Below are positions 1 through 11,726 of a DNA stretch of 55,899 nt, piece after piece. Each line of letters starts with the position of its first letter. Positions within the stretch are counted from its first letter, which is position 1. Made by a program: the position numbers and the translations under genes. The stretch comes from a virus. The notes beneath the pieces are model-generated. The model had not been told where the DNA came from, did no database searches, and worked only from the letters and a program-made list of their open reading frames with translations. The stretch spans positions 1 to 55,899 of IMG/VR virus record IMGVR_UViG_3300017991_000131. One strand, given 5' to 3'.

Positions 1-1
1 A

Positions 2-3513
<3,512 letters not shown>

Positions 3514-3514
<1 letters not shown>

Positions 3515-4101
3515 TGGCCGCTACCAAGTATACTTATAGTATTAGTGAGGACTTTCCGAACCAGAAGGTCAACAGCACCCTACTCTCTAAAGAGATTGAT
3601 GGTTCTGCTATCGTCACTGCTTTGTACTATATCTTTACCACTGGGGACGTGTGCGACATTTGGTTCGACGACGCCCTTAGCGGTGGTGATCAAACTATAC
3701 TGGACGGCCTTGTAGCGGCGCATCAAGGTACGGATGTTTCTGATACCCCTCAGACTGTTACGGATGAAGCGGAGAGTATAAGCACTACTACAGAATACCG
3801 GGATAAAATAGACGCAACTCTCGATCCCTTAATCGATGGCGCTTATCGAGTCGCATGGAGTTATGAAGTAAAAACGTCAAATAGTAGTGCCACAAGAGTT
3901 GAGACCCGAATTGAAGTTGATGGAATCGAGTACTGTTGTGATAATTGGATCAAAAATCGATGGCGTTATTGCAGCGGGGAAGCGTTCATCGATTTTAACA
4001 CAGGCGACACACCACATATCAAGTTACAGTTCAAAGCTCAGGGGAAGCAAGGCGCGGCTTGTATTCGCAGGGCTAGTGTTTCGTTGATGAAGAGGATCTG
4101 A
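3514..4101 (+). CDS. Small virion/fibre-associated protein, paralogue of the next gene's N-terminus
   Basis: 195 residues. The N-terminal 65 residues (TYTYSISEDF ... LSGGDQTILDGLVAAH) match the start of the next protein (TYTYSIADDI ... LPAADKTVLDG), so the two share a duplicated module. The C-terminal half, with paired Cys (YCCDNW, WRYCS) and an IKLQF strand, loosely resembles the head domain ending the preceding collagen-like protein. It overlaps its neighbours by one base on each side (TAATG and TGATG), so it is probably co-translated with the fibre. A fibre-tip or attachment role is inferred; no catalytic motif is seen. Confidence 0.6.
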
Positions 4102-5123
4102 TGGCCGAAACCACTTACACATATTCTATCGCGGACGACATTGTAGCCGGTAAGTGCGACGCTCCCAGGCTGACGCAGGAAATCCAAGAGAGCGCCATCA
4201 CGATCGCTCTCGACAGGATCGACATCACGGGTGACGTGTTAGGTGTTGTTTTTAAGAACTCTTTACCCGCCGCTGACAAGACTGTCTTGGATGGAGATAC
4301 TACCGATCCTTGTGGCGGCTTGATTGGTAATACTTCCGGCGAGCCTCTCCCTGACCCAGTCACAGCCGACGGCGTTCCTCTCGTTCATCTGAATGGTCCG
4401 AGTGTTGAGGGGGACACTCCCGTTGTAGCCGCAAACACATGGCCCATCGAGCAGTACGTCGTTTGGTGTGGGGAGGGTGACGATGTTACGGGCGGCAATG
4501 TTGGCGGGGGTACAGAGTTTAGGGCGGAGTTGACCGCAGAGGGCGACACCACAGTCGAGTCTCAGTATATCCATCCTGTGCGTCTTGGAGGCGGTTGTAT
4601 CCATTGGAACGGATGTGAGTACGGTGATTATGCTAACTTGACGATCTATGCTCCAGCCACCTCGAACATTGTGGAGAACACCGGCTCAGGCGCTTACGCC
4701 AAGCTAGGTATTGGCGGCGGTGCGAACATGATTGTAGCTCCAGGCACCCCAGGTTCTGATGGCCCTAACTGGGATATAGACCTTGAAGAAACGCTAAACG
4801 CGAATGTGAGCTTCACGAAAGCCGTTCCGGTACCGGCGTCAAACAATGACGGCTTTTTCACGTATGTGGCAGCTACCGGTGTTCTGACGTACACACCGGG
4901 AACCGGCACGCACAACTTGTTCGACGTGTCTCTTGATCTGACGACGTACGTGCGAAAGTTGTGGATGTCTGGGGAAGGCCACGACGACCTGACCGTTTAT
5001 GACAATATCCCGGCCACTGTCTTGCCTCAGTGGAAGACCAAGGCGGTTATACACAGAGGCGCGACAGGTTCGGACCGGCAAGTCGTCTGGTCCATGCTTA
5101 TTTCGCGGGCGACTACGGTATAA
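4101..5123 (+). CDS. Virion/fibre-associated protein
   Basis: 340 residues. The N-terminal module (about residues 1-70) is paralogous to that of the preceding gene. The rest is beta-rich and Gly/Thr-rich, with a Cys-containing patch (GGGCIHWNGCEYGDY, about residues 165-179) and a C-terminal jelly-roll-like stretch (THNLFDVSLDLTTYVRKLW). There is no signal peptide or membrane segment. It starts in a TGATG overlap with the previous stop and ends 18 bases before the glycosyltransferase cassette. It is probably a fibre accessory or receptor-contact protein; the exact function is unknown. Confidence 0.55.
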   Translation: MAETTYTYSIADDIVAGKCDAPRLTQEIQESAITIALDRIDITGDVLGVVFKNSLPAADKTVLDGDTTDPCGGLIGNTSGEPLPDPVTADGVPLVHLNGPSVEGDTPVVAANTWPIEQYVVWCGEGDDVTGGNVGGGTEFRAELTAEGDTTVESQYIHPVRLGGGCIHWNGCEYGDYANLTIYAPATSNIVENTGSGAYAKLGIGGGANMIVAPGTPGSDGPNWDIDLEETLNANVSFTKAVPVPASNNDGFFTYVAATGVLTYTPGTGTHNLFDVSLDLTTYVRKLWMSGEGHDDLTVYDNIPATVLPQWKTKAVIHRGATGSDRQVVWSMLISRATTV

Positions 5124-5141
5124 GTCGGTGTAAAGAGGCGT

Positions 5142-6722
5142 ATGGAACAGCCTCTTGGTATGAGCGTCGTGATCTCTGCTTGGAATGCGGCAGACCACAT
5201 CGGTAATTGCCTTGATGCGTTCGGCGCACAGGAAAACAAGGCGGGGATTCCGTTAGAGATTTTGATCGGCGTTGACGGGTGCGAGAACACCTTGGAAGAG
5301 TTGGGTCATTTGGCGCTTCCGCCGAATACACGGCTTTTTTGGTTCCCGGAAAACCACGGCCCTTACATTGTATTTAACACTCTGGTCCCGCTGGCGAGCC
5401 ATCCTTACGTTATGTTCTTCGGCGCTGACGATGTGCCCTATCCGTTTCTTGTTGATGAGCACGTAGCGGTACGAGATGGGGCGGACATTGTTCGTCAGGT
5501 CACGGACGACCGTTTACTCGCTTACGGCGCATTCGCTATCTGGAACGAGGCGTGGGAGCGGATGGGAGGCTATGAGCCGTGGCGTTGCGCGGCCGATTAC
5601 GAGTTCATCACCCGTGCCGCCAGAGTTGGGTTGAAAGTCGGTGAGATCCCCAAGGCGACGTTCCAGCGTGGGATTAGTCCGAACCAACTCAGCGCCGACC
5701 CCGATACCGGTATGAACTCCAAATTGCGTAGTGATTACCATAAGTTGGTGGAGACTAGCACCAAGACTCGTATTGAGCCTGAGACTGCCGAGTACACATT
5801 CATCGCAGAAACCGGGGCCAAGAAAAAGTTTGAGAAGAGACCCACGATCGGCGCTGCCATGATTGTCAAAAACGAGAGCGCTTGTCTGGACAAATGTTTG
5901 AAGTCCCTGGATGGCATCGACGAGATTGTGATCGTGGACACCGGCTCCGAAGACAACACTCCGGAGATAGCTCGTAAGTATACAAAGAACGTGAGCGTCG
6001 GAGAGTACGAATGGAAGGACGAGTTCGACGACGCCCGTAACTTCGCGATCGCCCGTTCCACAACGGATTGGATTCTAAGTATCGACGCCGACGAGGTGTT
6101 AGAAAAGAACGGTATCTCCCGGTTGCGGAAGGCGGCTGCGAATGCGGCCCCAGAGGCGTGGACCTTATCGTGCGAGTTAGAAGCGGAAGGCGGAAGTCAA
6201 TCTAACTATCCCGTACGCTTCTGGCGGAACCGAAGAGGTTTGAAGTTCGAGGGTATGGCGCATGAAACAATCCCGAGACCGGCCGACGGGCACAGCGGGG
6301 TCAAGATCGTTTATGGTGTGAGTCCCGCACACTCCATCGATAAAGGCCGAATGGTACGAATCTTGACCAAGGCGGTAGCCAAACATCCGGGGAATTCGAG
6401 GCACAAGTTCTATTTGGCGCGGGAGTACGGCTACCACGGCCAGTGGAAATCGGCCCTTGAGATGTATCGGATTTACATGGCACAAGCCACGTGGGGGCCT
6501 GAGATGGCCGAAGCCCGTCTCCAAATGGCACGGTGCTGTATGATCCTCAAAGACTGGGACGGGGCCAAGAAGAATTGTATGAAAGCGCTGGGTATCAACG
6601 CTGAATTCAAAGAAGCTTTGGTTTTGATGGCCCAGTTGAGCGGACCTAACAATGCCGCCGCTTGGAGCCGTTACGCCGAAACGGCGACCAATAAAGATGT
6701 GTTGTTTGTGAGAAAAGTGTGA
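5142..6722 (+). CDS. Two-domain GT2-type glycosyltransferase with TPR-like C-terminus
   Basis: 526 residues with two GT-A domains in tandem. Domain 1 (about 1-210) starts MSVVISAWNAADHIGNCLDA and has a D-containing metal/nucleotide motif, FFGADD (G94-D97). Domain 2 (about 233-400) starts GAAMIVKNESACLDKCLKSL, has IVDTGSEDNT, and a classic DxD at D315-A-D317. The last 110 residues are helical and TPR-like (KFYLAREYGYHGQWKSALEM). Family knowledge: GT2 enzymes transfer a sugar from a nucleotide-sugar, and TPRs often bind a protein acceptor. It is the first gene of a modification cassette directly after the collagen-like fibre. A second in-frame ATG lies six codons in. The last four bases overlap the next gene. 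Confidence 0.85.
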   Translation: MEQPLGMSVVISAWNAADHIGNCLDAFGAQENKAGIPLEILIGVDGCENTLEELGHLALPPNTRLFWFPENHGPYIVFNTLVPLASHPYVMFFGADDVPYPFLVDEHVAVRDGADIVRQVTDDRLLAYGAFAIWNEAWERMGGYEPWRCAADYEFITRAARVGLKVGEIPKATFQRGISPNQLSADPDTGMNSKLRSDYHKLVETSTKTRIEPETAEYTFIAETGAKKKFEKRPTIGAAMIVKNESACLDKCLKSLDGIDEIVIVDTGSEDNTPEIARKYTKNVSVGEYEWKDEFDDARNFAIARSTTDWILSIDADEVLEKNGISRLRKAAANAAPEAWTLSCELEAEGGSQSNYPVRFWRNRRGLKFEGMAHETIPRPADGHSGVKIVYGVSPAHSIDKGRMVRILTKAVAKHPGNSRHKFYLAREYGYHGQWKSALEMYRIYMAQATWGPEMAEARLQMARCCMILKDWDGAKKNCMKALGINAEFKEALVLMAQLSGPNNAAAWSRYAETATNKDVLFVRKV

Positions 6723-7330
6723 CAGCTAACTACGGTCCGATCCGACTCTGCTCTCATAAGAGAAGTGGGACCCATCTTTTGGCTGCTACTATATGGAAGA
6801 ATTTTGAGTTGCCCGACATGTCTCTCAGGGTAAAGATGCCGCCCCCTTACAAGTTCATTTACGGGGATAAGGAGTGGGGGCCGGGAACTCGTGCCGAAAT
6901 ACCGTGGCATCGTCTCTGGTACACACACAACCTCTTAGCCCGTGACAGGAGAGTGCTATACATCGTCCGACACCCGGTAGATACTTTGATGTCTTATTGG
7001 CGGTTGATGGACCCACTATGCAGGTGGGACAACGGTAAGTACATCGGAAGACAGGGCGTGGAGTCGTGGCTTCGACACGCGAAGTGGTACACGACAGGGT
7101 GTTGTTGGGTGCGTTATGAAGATCTTATAAGCGACAAGCATGACGAGATCCTGTCCCGGATAGCCGACTGGTTCGAGCTAACTCCAAAGCACGATAGTTA
7201 CAAGAGGGTCAAGGAGCGCGTTGGGTGGTTACCAGCGAAGCCGCCTACTCAGCCCAAAGAGCCTCCCGAGAGCCTCCTGAGGGCCGTCAAGGAAATCGTG
7301 CCTTCCGGGTTTCTGGGGTACGATGTCTAG
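6719..7330 (+). CDS. Sulfotransferase family protein
   Basis: 203 residues, GTG start in a GTGA overlap with the previous stop. The N-terminus has a P-loop-like 5'-phosphosulfate-binding motif, SHKRSGTHLL (K14-R-S-G-T-H19). Residues 80-95 hold the 3'-phosphate motif YIVRHPVDTLMSYW, with Arg84 and Ser92 eight residues apart as in PAPS-dependent sulfotransferases. A later WVRYEDL segment is also typical. Known role: sulfate transfer from PAPS to a sugar or other hydroxyl acceptor. It sits between a glycosyltransferase and two methyltransferases, so a glycan acceptor is inferred. It is short for the family but has both cofactor motifs. No signal peptide is seen, so it should act in the cytoplasm. 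Confidence 0.85.
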   Translation: MTANYGPIRLCSHKRSGTHLLAATIWKNFELPDMSLRVKMPPPYKFIYGDKEWGPGTRAEIPWHRLWYTHNLLARDRRVLYIVRHPVDTLMSYWRLMDPLCRWDNGKYIGRQGVESWLRHAKWYTTGCCWVRYEDLISDKHDEILSRIADWFELTPKHDSYKRVKERVGWLPAKPPTQPKEPPESLLRAVKEIVPSGFLGYDV

Positions 7331-7910
7331 CGCCGAATACTGGGAGCAGCGGTACCGTAGCGGGCGGACTTCGGGAAGAGGGTCCTACGGCAAGTTGGCC
7401 GAGTTCAAGGCCGAGGTAATAAACCGTCTTGTGAGAGAGAACAAGATACGGTCGGTGTTGGATTTGGGGTGTGGGGACGGCAACCAGTTGGGCCTTTTCC
7501 AGATCCCTGTTTACACAGGGTTAGATGTCTCCGAAGAAGCGGTCCGCGTTTGCTCGGAGAAGTATAAAGGCGATCCCACCAAGACCTTTCAGGTGGTTCA
7601 ACATCCGGACTACCGGGTCGGAAGCGCTGAGCTAACTTTGAGCCTGGATGTCATTTTTCATCTCGTAGAAGATGAGGTGTATCTAGCTTATATGGAAGCG
7701 CTTTTTCGTTGCGCCCGGAGGTTCGTGGCCATCTATTCCTCCAACTTTGAGAAGTGGTTTTCGACCTACGAGCGTCAGCGCAAGTTTACGGATCATGTGG
7801 AAACAGTGTTCCCGGAATGGAGATTGGCCGAGAAGGTGGAAAATCCATGGCCCATGAGTAAACACTCGAACGGGAGCTTGGCTGATTTCTATATCTACGT
7901 GAGGAGCTAG
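7323..7910 (+). CDS. Class I SAM-dependent methyltransferase
   Basis: 195 residues. Motif I is VLDLGCGDGNQLG (about residues 45-57), followed by the acidic strand YTGLDVSEEAV that binds the SAM ribose, and LTLSLDVIFHLVEDEVY, the usual post-motif II/III region. The N-terminus, AEYWEQRYRSG, is typical of small-molecule and sugar methyltransferases. It overlaps the sulfotransferase by eight bases and is followed one base later by a second methyltransferase. The acceptor cannot be read from the sequence; methylation of a glycan built by the neighbouring glycosyltransferases is inferred. Confidence 0.85.
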   Translation: MSSAEYWEQRYRSGRTSGRGSYGKLAEFKAEVINRLVRENKIRSVLDLGCGDGNQLGLFQIPVYTGLDVSEEAVRVCSEKYKGDPTKTFQVVQHPDYRVGSAELTLSLDVIFHLVEDEVYLAYMEALFRCARRFVAIYSSNFEKWFSTYERQRKFTDHVETVFPEWRLAEKVENPWPMSKHSNGSLADFYIYVRS

Positions 7911-7911
7911 G

Positions 7912-8412
7912 ATGCCTAGTTGTCGGCCGGAAGTGATATCGGACATTGTCTACAAGGTGATGGAGATGTGTCCCCGGACCATTTTGGATGTGGGGGCCGG
8001 GTACGGTAAGTGGGGTGTCCTGTGTGTTGAGTATTTAAAATACTGGAAGGGGTTCACGCCGATCGTGGATGGGGTTGAGGTTTTTGAAAACTACAAATCC
8101 CCGGTCCATGACTGCGTCTACCGGCGTGTTTTCTACCAGAATGTCATGGAACTTCTGCCCACGTTCGAGGGGTATGATCTGATCTTGCTCGTCGATATTA
8201 TCGAGCATCTGAGTCGAGAAGACGGTAAGAAATTGTTGGAGGGTGTGAAGAAACATTACATTGTCTCGACCCCGGCGTACTGGAGCGGGCAGGGCGCTTG
8301 CCACGGAAACAAGCATGAAGCTCACATTTCCAGGTGGACCCAAGAGGACTTCAAACACGCCTCTGTAGTCTCTGGCAGGGAAGGCCGGAAGCATATTTTG
8401 GGGTGGCGATGA
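7912..8412 (+). CDS. Class I SAM-dependent methyltransferase-like protein
   Basis: 166 residues. Motif I is TILDVGAGYGKWG (about residues 23-35); a second acidic motif, VDGVEVFENY, and the post-motif strand YDLILLVDIIEHLSREDG (about 85-102) complete the fold. The C-terminus has an HGNKHEAHISRWTQEDF segment that could line the acceptor site. It is shorter than the previous methyltransferase and not obviously its duplicate. It starts one base after the previous stop and its stop overlaps the next start (ATGA). The acceptor is unknown; a second methylation step on the same glycan is inferred. Confidence 0.8.
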   Translation: MPSCRPEVISDIVYKVMEMCPRTILDVGAGYGKWGVLCVEYLKYWKGFTPIVDGVEVFENYKSPVHDCVYRRVFYQNVMELLPTFEGYDLILLVDIIEHLSREDGKKLLEGVKKHYIVSTPAYWSGQGACHGNKHEAHISRWTQEDFKHASVVSGREGRKHILGWR

Positions 8413-9311
8413 AGCTTCTCGTTGTCGAAATCACACCCAATTTCTCTCTGGCTCCTTATCTCGCAGAGAGGCTACAGGGCCACAGCGTCTATCGGGAACA
8501 GCACGTCCAAAACGAATATATGTGGAAGTATGTCAAGACTTTGTGCCCGGACGTTATATTCGTTGATTTCTGCGACGAGAACGCCGTCGTTTTGTCCAAG
8601 AGGCTAGGGGAGCTACCTAAAAAACCAAGACTCATTGTCCGGTTGCACCGTTACGAGGCTCAGGATCAGTATTTAAAGAGGGTTTTTTGGCCTAACGTGT
8701 CGGATCTGATCGTGGTGTCTCCCAAATTCGAGGAGATCGTGGGGGCCAAGATGGCCAAGTTGTGCCCTGAGGTGAGATTACATCTTATCCCGAACGGTGT
8801 TGATCTCACGAAGTTTCAGCTTCAGGACGAGGCGTCTATGGACGACAGCACCGTCGCCTACGTCGGCTATCTGAACAAGAAAAAGGGTCCAGCCCTCTTG
8901 CGGGCGGTAATGGCCTCGTTAGCGGACCGGCAATTTCATGTCGGAGGGACATTCCAGGACGAGGAGATAGAGCTATATTTTCGAGATCTGGAACTGCCTA
9001 ATGTTAGGTATTTCGGGTGGGTGCGGACCGAGGAGTTCTTGAGGGGTAAGCGTTTTATCATATCCACGAGCGTGACTGAGAGCTTCGGCATGGGGGTCGC
9101 GGAAGCTATGGCAATGGGCTTGACTCCTCTCGTCCATGCGTGGCCAGGGGCCGACACCATATGGCCCAGAGAGTGCCTCTGGAACACCTTTGAGGAGTTG
9201 GGGGCCATAAAGCCTAAAGACCCGGCTTGGTGCAGAGAGTGGGTGGAGACCCGCTATTCCATGGGGCGTTGCATCGACAAGTTCGTGAATTTGTTAGAAG
9301 GCCCTCCATAA
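8409..9311 (+). CDS. GT4-like (GT-B fold) glycosyltransferase
   Basis: 300 residues from the ATG at 8409, chosen because it gives an ATGA overlap and begins MKLLVVEITPNFS. The N-terminal Rossmann half contains LIVRLHRYEAQD. The linker HLIPNGVDLTKF is typical of GT4 enzymes. The C-terminal half has VAYVGYLNKKKGPALL and a nucleotide-sugar-binding EX7E motif (E224-SFGMGVA-E232) followed by AMAMGLTPLV. Known role: retaining transfer of a sugar from a nucleotide-sugar. It closes the five-gene modification cassette. The sugar and acceptor are unknown; a fibre, a host glycan or a lipid-linked intermediate are all possible. Confidence 0.85.
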   Translation: MKLLVVEITPNFSLAPYLAERLQGHSVYREQHVQNEYMWKYVKTLCPDVIFVDFCDENAVVLSKRLGELPKKPRLIVRLHRYEAQDQYLKRVFWPNVSDLIVVSPKFEEIVGAKMAKLCPEVRLHLIPNGVDLTKFQLQDEASMDDSTVAYVGYLNKKKGPALLRAVMASLADRQFHVGGTFQDEEIELYFRDLELPNVRYFGWVRTEEFLRGKRFIISTSVTESFGMGVAEAMAMGLTPLVHAWPGADTIWPRECLWNTFEELGAIKPKDPAWCREWVETRYSMGRCIDKFVNLLEGPP

Positions 9312-9486
9312 AGCGCTAAATTTTAGGCTTCGGCGTCGCGGGCGCTGTTGGTTTTTCCAACACTTTCGGAAATCGACGGAAGAAGCCAGTAAAATTCTGC
9401 ACTTTCTTTTATTGGCTGCCTTTCACAAAAGGTCCCGTGCCACGCTGAGATCCTTAGATCTTAGTGAACCAATTGAGAGGCGCTAT
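9312..9486 (+). other. Gene-free spacer after the modification cassette
   Basis: 175 bases without a supported gene. It has a short perfect hairpin (TGTTGG at 9346-9351, five-T loop, CCAACA at 9357-9362) with no trailing T-run, so it is not a convincing intrinsic terminator. A small inverted repeat, agatccttagatct, lies further down. The only clear signal is GAGAGG at about 9475-9480 before the ATG at 9487. A promoter may be here but I cannot point to one. Confidence 0.4.
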
Positions 9487-10095
9487 ATGTTAAGGCTCAT
9501 TCACCAACAGACTGTTTCGAACGCGATTCTGATCGATGACATCGATGACGGTCTCCCGAACAAGCAATATCACCGTCTCGGTTCGACGGCCGATCCCAAT
9601 GCCTATGTTCGAGACGGCATAATCGGTAAACCCAAGCAGGAGTGTTATGTTCCCCGCACTCAGGCATCCGCTGGGTATCCTTTGATTCAGGGGTACATAG
9701 ATCTACAGGAGACCCAGAGAGTCACTCACTCGGCTGGAAAGGGTAAGATCTACGGTTTCCAGCAATCCGGGGCCATTGACGTTCTGTCGCTGACAGCGTC
9801 TCAGGTGCAAGCCCCGACGTTGACGGTGGCTCAGATCAACAACCCCGGCCCTGGCGATCTGACTTTGACAGGAACCACTTTCTTGTCGGTCCCGCCTGAT
9901 ATCACGTCGGTGGTCATCACCGGCTTTGGGGCTGTCACATTAACCCAGACGCAGATTACGGGCGGTGGTGGAACTGTGGGAGCGACATCGATCGTTATCC
10001 CTGCCGCGTTGGTTCCAGGCATCGGTCCGGCTGTGTCTTCGGTACAGGTGCTCGCTAATGAGCAACTTACAGCGGTGGTGGCCGTAACCCCGTAG
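9487..10095 (+). CDS. Virion structural protein with C-terminal beta domain shared with 10518-11630
   Basis: 202 residues from the ATG at 9487, picked because GAGAGG lies six bases upstream; an upstream TTG in frame has no such site. The N-terminal part (QTVSNAILIDDIDDGLPN) is unrecognised. The C-terminal 85 residues (GDLTLTGTTF ... TSIVIPAALVPGIG) match the end of the protein at 10518-11630 (GDITITGTNL ... TTIVIPASLLNSLG). They look like an Ig/IPT-like beta-sandwich. Ala/Gly/Thr-rich composition and context suggest a virion component; no enzyme motif is seen. Confidence 0.6.
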   Translation: MLRLIHQQTVSNAILIDDIDDGLPNKQYHRLGSTADPNAYVRDGIIGKPKQECYVPRTQASAGYPLIQGYIDLQETQRVTHSAGKGKIYGFQQSGAIDVLSLTASQVQAPTLTVAQINNPGPGDLTLTGTTFLSVPPDITSVVITGFGAVTLTQTQITGGGGTVGATSIVIPAALVPGIGPAVSSVQVLANEQLTAVVAVTP

Positions 10096-10110
10096 CAGGG
10101 AAAACCCGGT

Positions 10111-10506
10111 GTGCAATACCACTACATCCCATGGATTTTGGAGCAAGAGGATGTCTCGGACTTCATGGCCGTCAAGCAACAATGGCGGCCGAAGAACCTG
10201 TTCCTCATGCGACAAGTCCAACTTATTCTCAAGGATGTTTTGGCACGACAGGCGAACCTTGAGTTAGCACAGGACGAGTTCAAGACACTAGAGTATGCGC
10301 CAAAGTATATCAAATATTTGCGGAGAATGCGGATCTGGTCCAGAGAGGCCAAGTTCGCGTGGCGAGCGGACCAACTCAGGTTCCTCAAGGCCGTGGCGGG
10401 TTATTACTCCGATTACGGTTCTATTCTCAAGTTGTTAAGAAGGGATCAGCTACGCGGAAAGTTCACGGAGACCCCCGCAACAGAGGTTGCAGTCGGAAAA
10501 CCATAA
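10111..10506 (+). CDS. Hypothetical helical, basic protein
   Basis: 131 residues, probably from GTG at 10111 (MQYHYIPWILEQEDVSDFMA). No ATG near the start has a better ribosome site. Rich in Arg/Lys and aromatic residues and predicted mostly helical (KYIKYLRRMRIWSREAKFAW). No domain recognised. It lies between two structural proteins that share a C-terminal domain, with gaps of 15 and 11 bases, so it belongs to the same transcript. It could be a virion-internal or assembly protein, but nothing in the sequence proves it. Confidence 0.55.
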   Translation: MQYHYIPWILEQEDVSDFMAVKQQWRPKNLFLMRQVQLILKDVLARQANLELAQDEFKTLEYAPKYIKYLRRMRIWSREAKFAWRADQLRFLKAVAGYYSDYGSILKLLRRDQLRGKFTETPATEVAVGKP

Positions 10507-10517
10507 GGAGCTAGGCT

Positions 10518-11630
10518 ATGCGCGTTGGTGTTATTCGAGGAGATATTCCAGGACCGCTTGCATTAATGGATCTGGAGCCGATCAGTCGGTACAACCCGCC
10601 CACGGAGCCGGAAGGCCAAGAGCGGCGTGTTGGACGACCCGATTCAACGGTTGTCGGGGGCGCGTTAGGGGTAATTCCTGCGGGTCTTCAAGGCACGACG
10701 GACATCTCAGGCGGTGCCACGGTCACTCTCGGCGTCGATGACGTTCTTGAGGCCAAGGTGGCGTCGGCGGCAGCCTTCACCACGGTCACTGTGGCGGCAG
10801 CGGTATACGCTTCCGGCCAGGATCTGGTGGACGCCGTGAACACCGCCATTGCCACGGCTGGCTTGGACGCCACCGCCCGGCTGGATGATTCTGGCACCTA
10901 CATGGTGTTACAGAGCAATACGCCGGGAGTCGGCAGTTATGTCGAGATCGATGCTGATCCACCCTCCACGTTCAACGGCGTGGTTGGTTTCGGAGCGGGC
11001 GGCTCGTTCACGGTGCCGACAGTGGCCACCGTCGTTACGACCTGTCTGCCCGTCGGCGGCCCTCTCGATGTTTCTACGGCGACTCTGTACGCCACCGTGG
11101 GCGCGGGAGCCACCCTGGCTCAACTGAACGCTCTCGCGGACACGATCGCCCCTCAGTTCATCGACACTGATGTGGCGATTAAGAGCTTTCAGGTCGGGAT
11201 GATTTCCGGGTTCCTGGATGCTTCTTACAACCCCGATCCGAGGGCCATGCCGCCTCTGACGCCGGGACCGGCTATCGAGGTCGTGGCAGATGACGGTGTT
11301 ACGCCCTTCACGGCTCCTCTCACAGTGATCGGTGGCGCGGCGTCCGACAACCCGAATGCGGGTGACATCACCATCACGGGAACCAACCTTGGGCACCCTG
11401 ACCCTGAGGTTGACCAGACGGTGGTCCGGGTCACATCGGCTTGTGGGGCGATTTCGGTCAAGCTCTATCAGTACACGATCAGGACCACGCTTTCGGGTGG
11501 TACTCAGGGCGGAGTTGCTCCTACCACCATCGTGATCCCCGCGTCCCTTCTGAACAGCCTTGGTGTGGCAGGTTCCAAGGTCATCGTGCAGTACACCAGC
11601 CTTGCCTCGAACGAGTTCACGGTCACTTAG
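10518..11630 (+). CDS. Virion structural protein, multi-domain beta protein
   Basis: 370 residues; AAGGAGC lies a short way upstream of the ATG. The middle region (about 70-175: QDLVDAVNTAIATAGLDATA, then GTYMVLQSNTPGVGSYVEID) resembles the repeated insert domains in the sheath protein at 26839-31128. The C-terminal domain (about 270-370, GDITITGTNL ... IVIPASLLNSLG) is the module also found at the end of 9487-10095. Composition is Thr/Val/Ala-rich without charged clusters, as in extracellular phage structural proteins. It may be a decoration or adaptor protein; the precise role is not readable. Confidence 0.6.
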   Translation: MRVGVIRGDIPGPLALMDLEPISRYNPPTEPEGQERRVGRPDSTVVGGALGVIPAGLQGTTDISGGATVTLGVDDVLEAKVASAAAFTTVTVAAAVYASGQDLVDAVNTAIATAGLDATARLDDSGTYMVLQSNTPGVGSYVEIDADPPSTFNGVVGFGAGGSFTVPTVATVVTTCLPVGGPLDVSTATLYATVGAGATLAQLNALADTIAPQFIDTDVAIKSFQVGMISGFLDASYNPDPRAMPPLTPGPAIEVVADDGVTPFTAPLTVIGGAASDNPNAGDITITGTNLGHPDPEVDQTVVRVTSACGAISVKLYQYTIRTTLSGGTQGGVAPTTIVIPASLLNSLGVAGSKVIVQYTSLASNEFTVT

Positions 11631-11644
11631 ACCGGAGTGTAGTA

Positions 11645-11658
11645 ACCCAGATATAGAT
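11645..11658 (+). promoter_or_regulatory. Leader element ACCCAGAT-type (weaker copy)
   Basis: ACCCAGATATAGAT in the 95-base gap before 11727. It matches the start of elements at 26802-26818 and 40548-40564. Function unknown. Confidence 0.3.
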
Positions 11659-11726
11659 GTAGATAAAAAACAGATCCCAAGATGAAGTTAGTGTCACCGA
11701 AAAGGTGCTTAGATGAGGATTGAGAT

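Noticed and set aside
5735-6061. Antisense frames in the glycosyltransferase and in many other genes (for example 27586-28635, 30553-31296, 37026-37825)
   Set aside because: Opposite to strong + strand genes with recognisable motifs; no ribosome sites and no sensible protein pattern.
8334-8408. Upstream extension of the GT4-like glycosyltransferase
   Set aside because: It would overlap the methyltransferase by 79 bases; the ATG at 8409 gives an ATGA overlap and a normal GT4 N-terminus.
9346-9362. Hairpin after the modification cassette as a terminator
   Set aside because: Six-pair stem with no following T-run; recorded only as part of the spacer.
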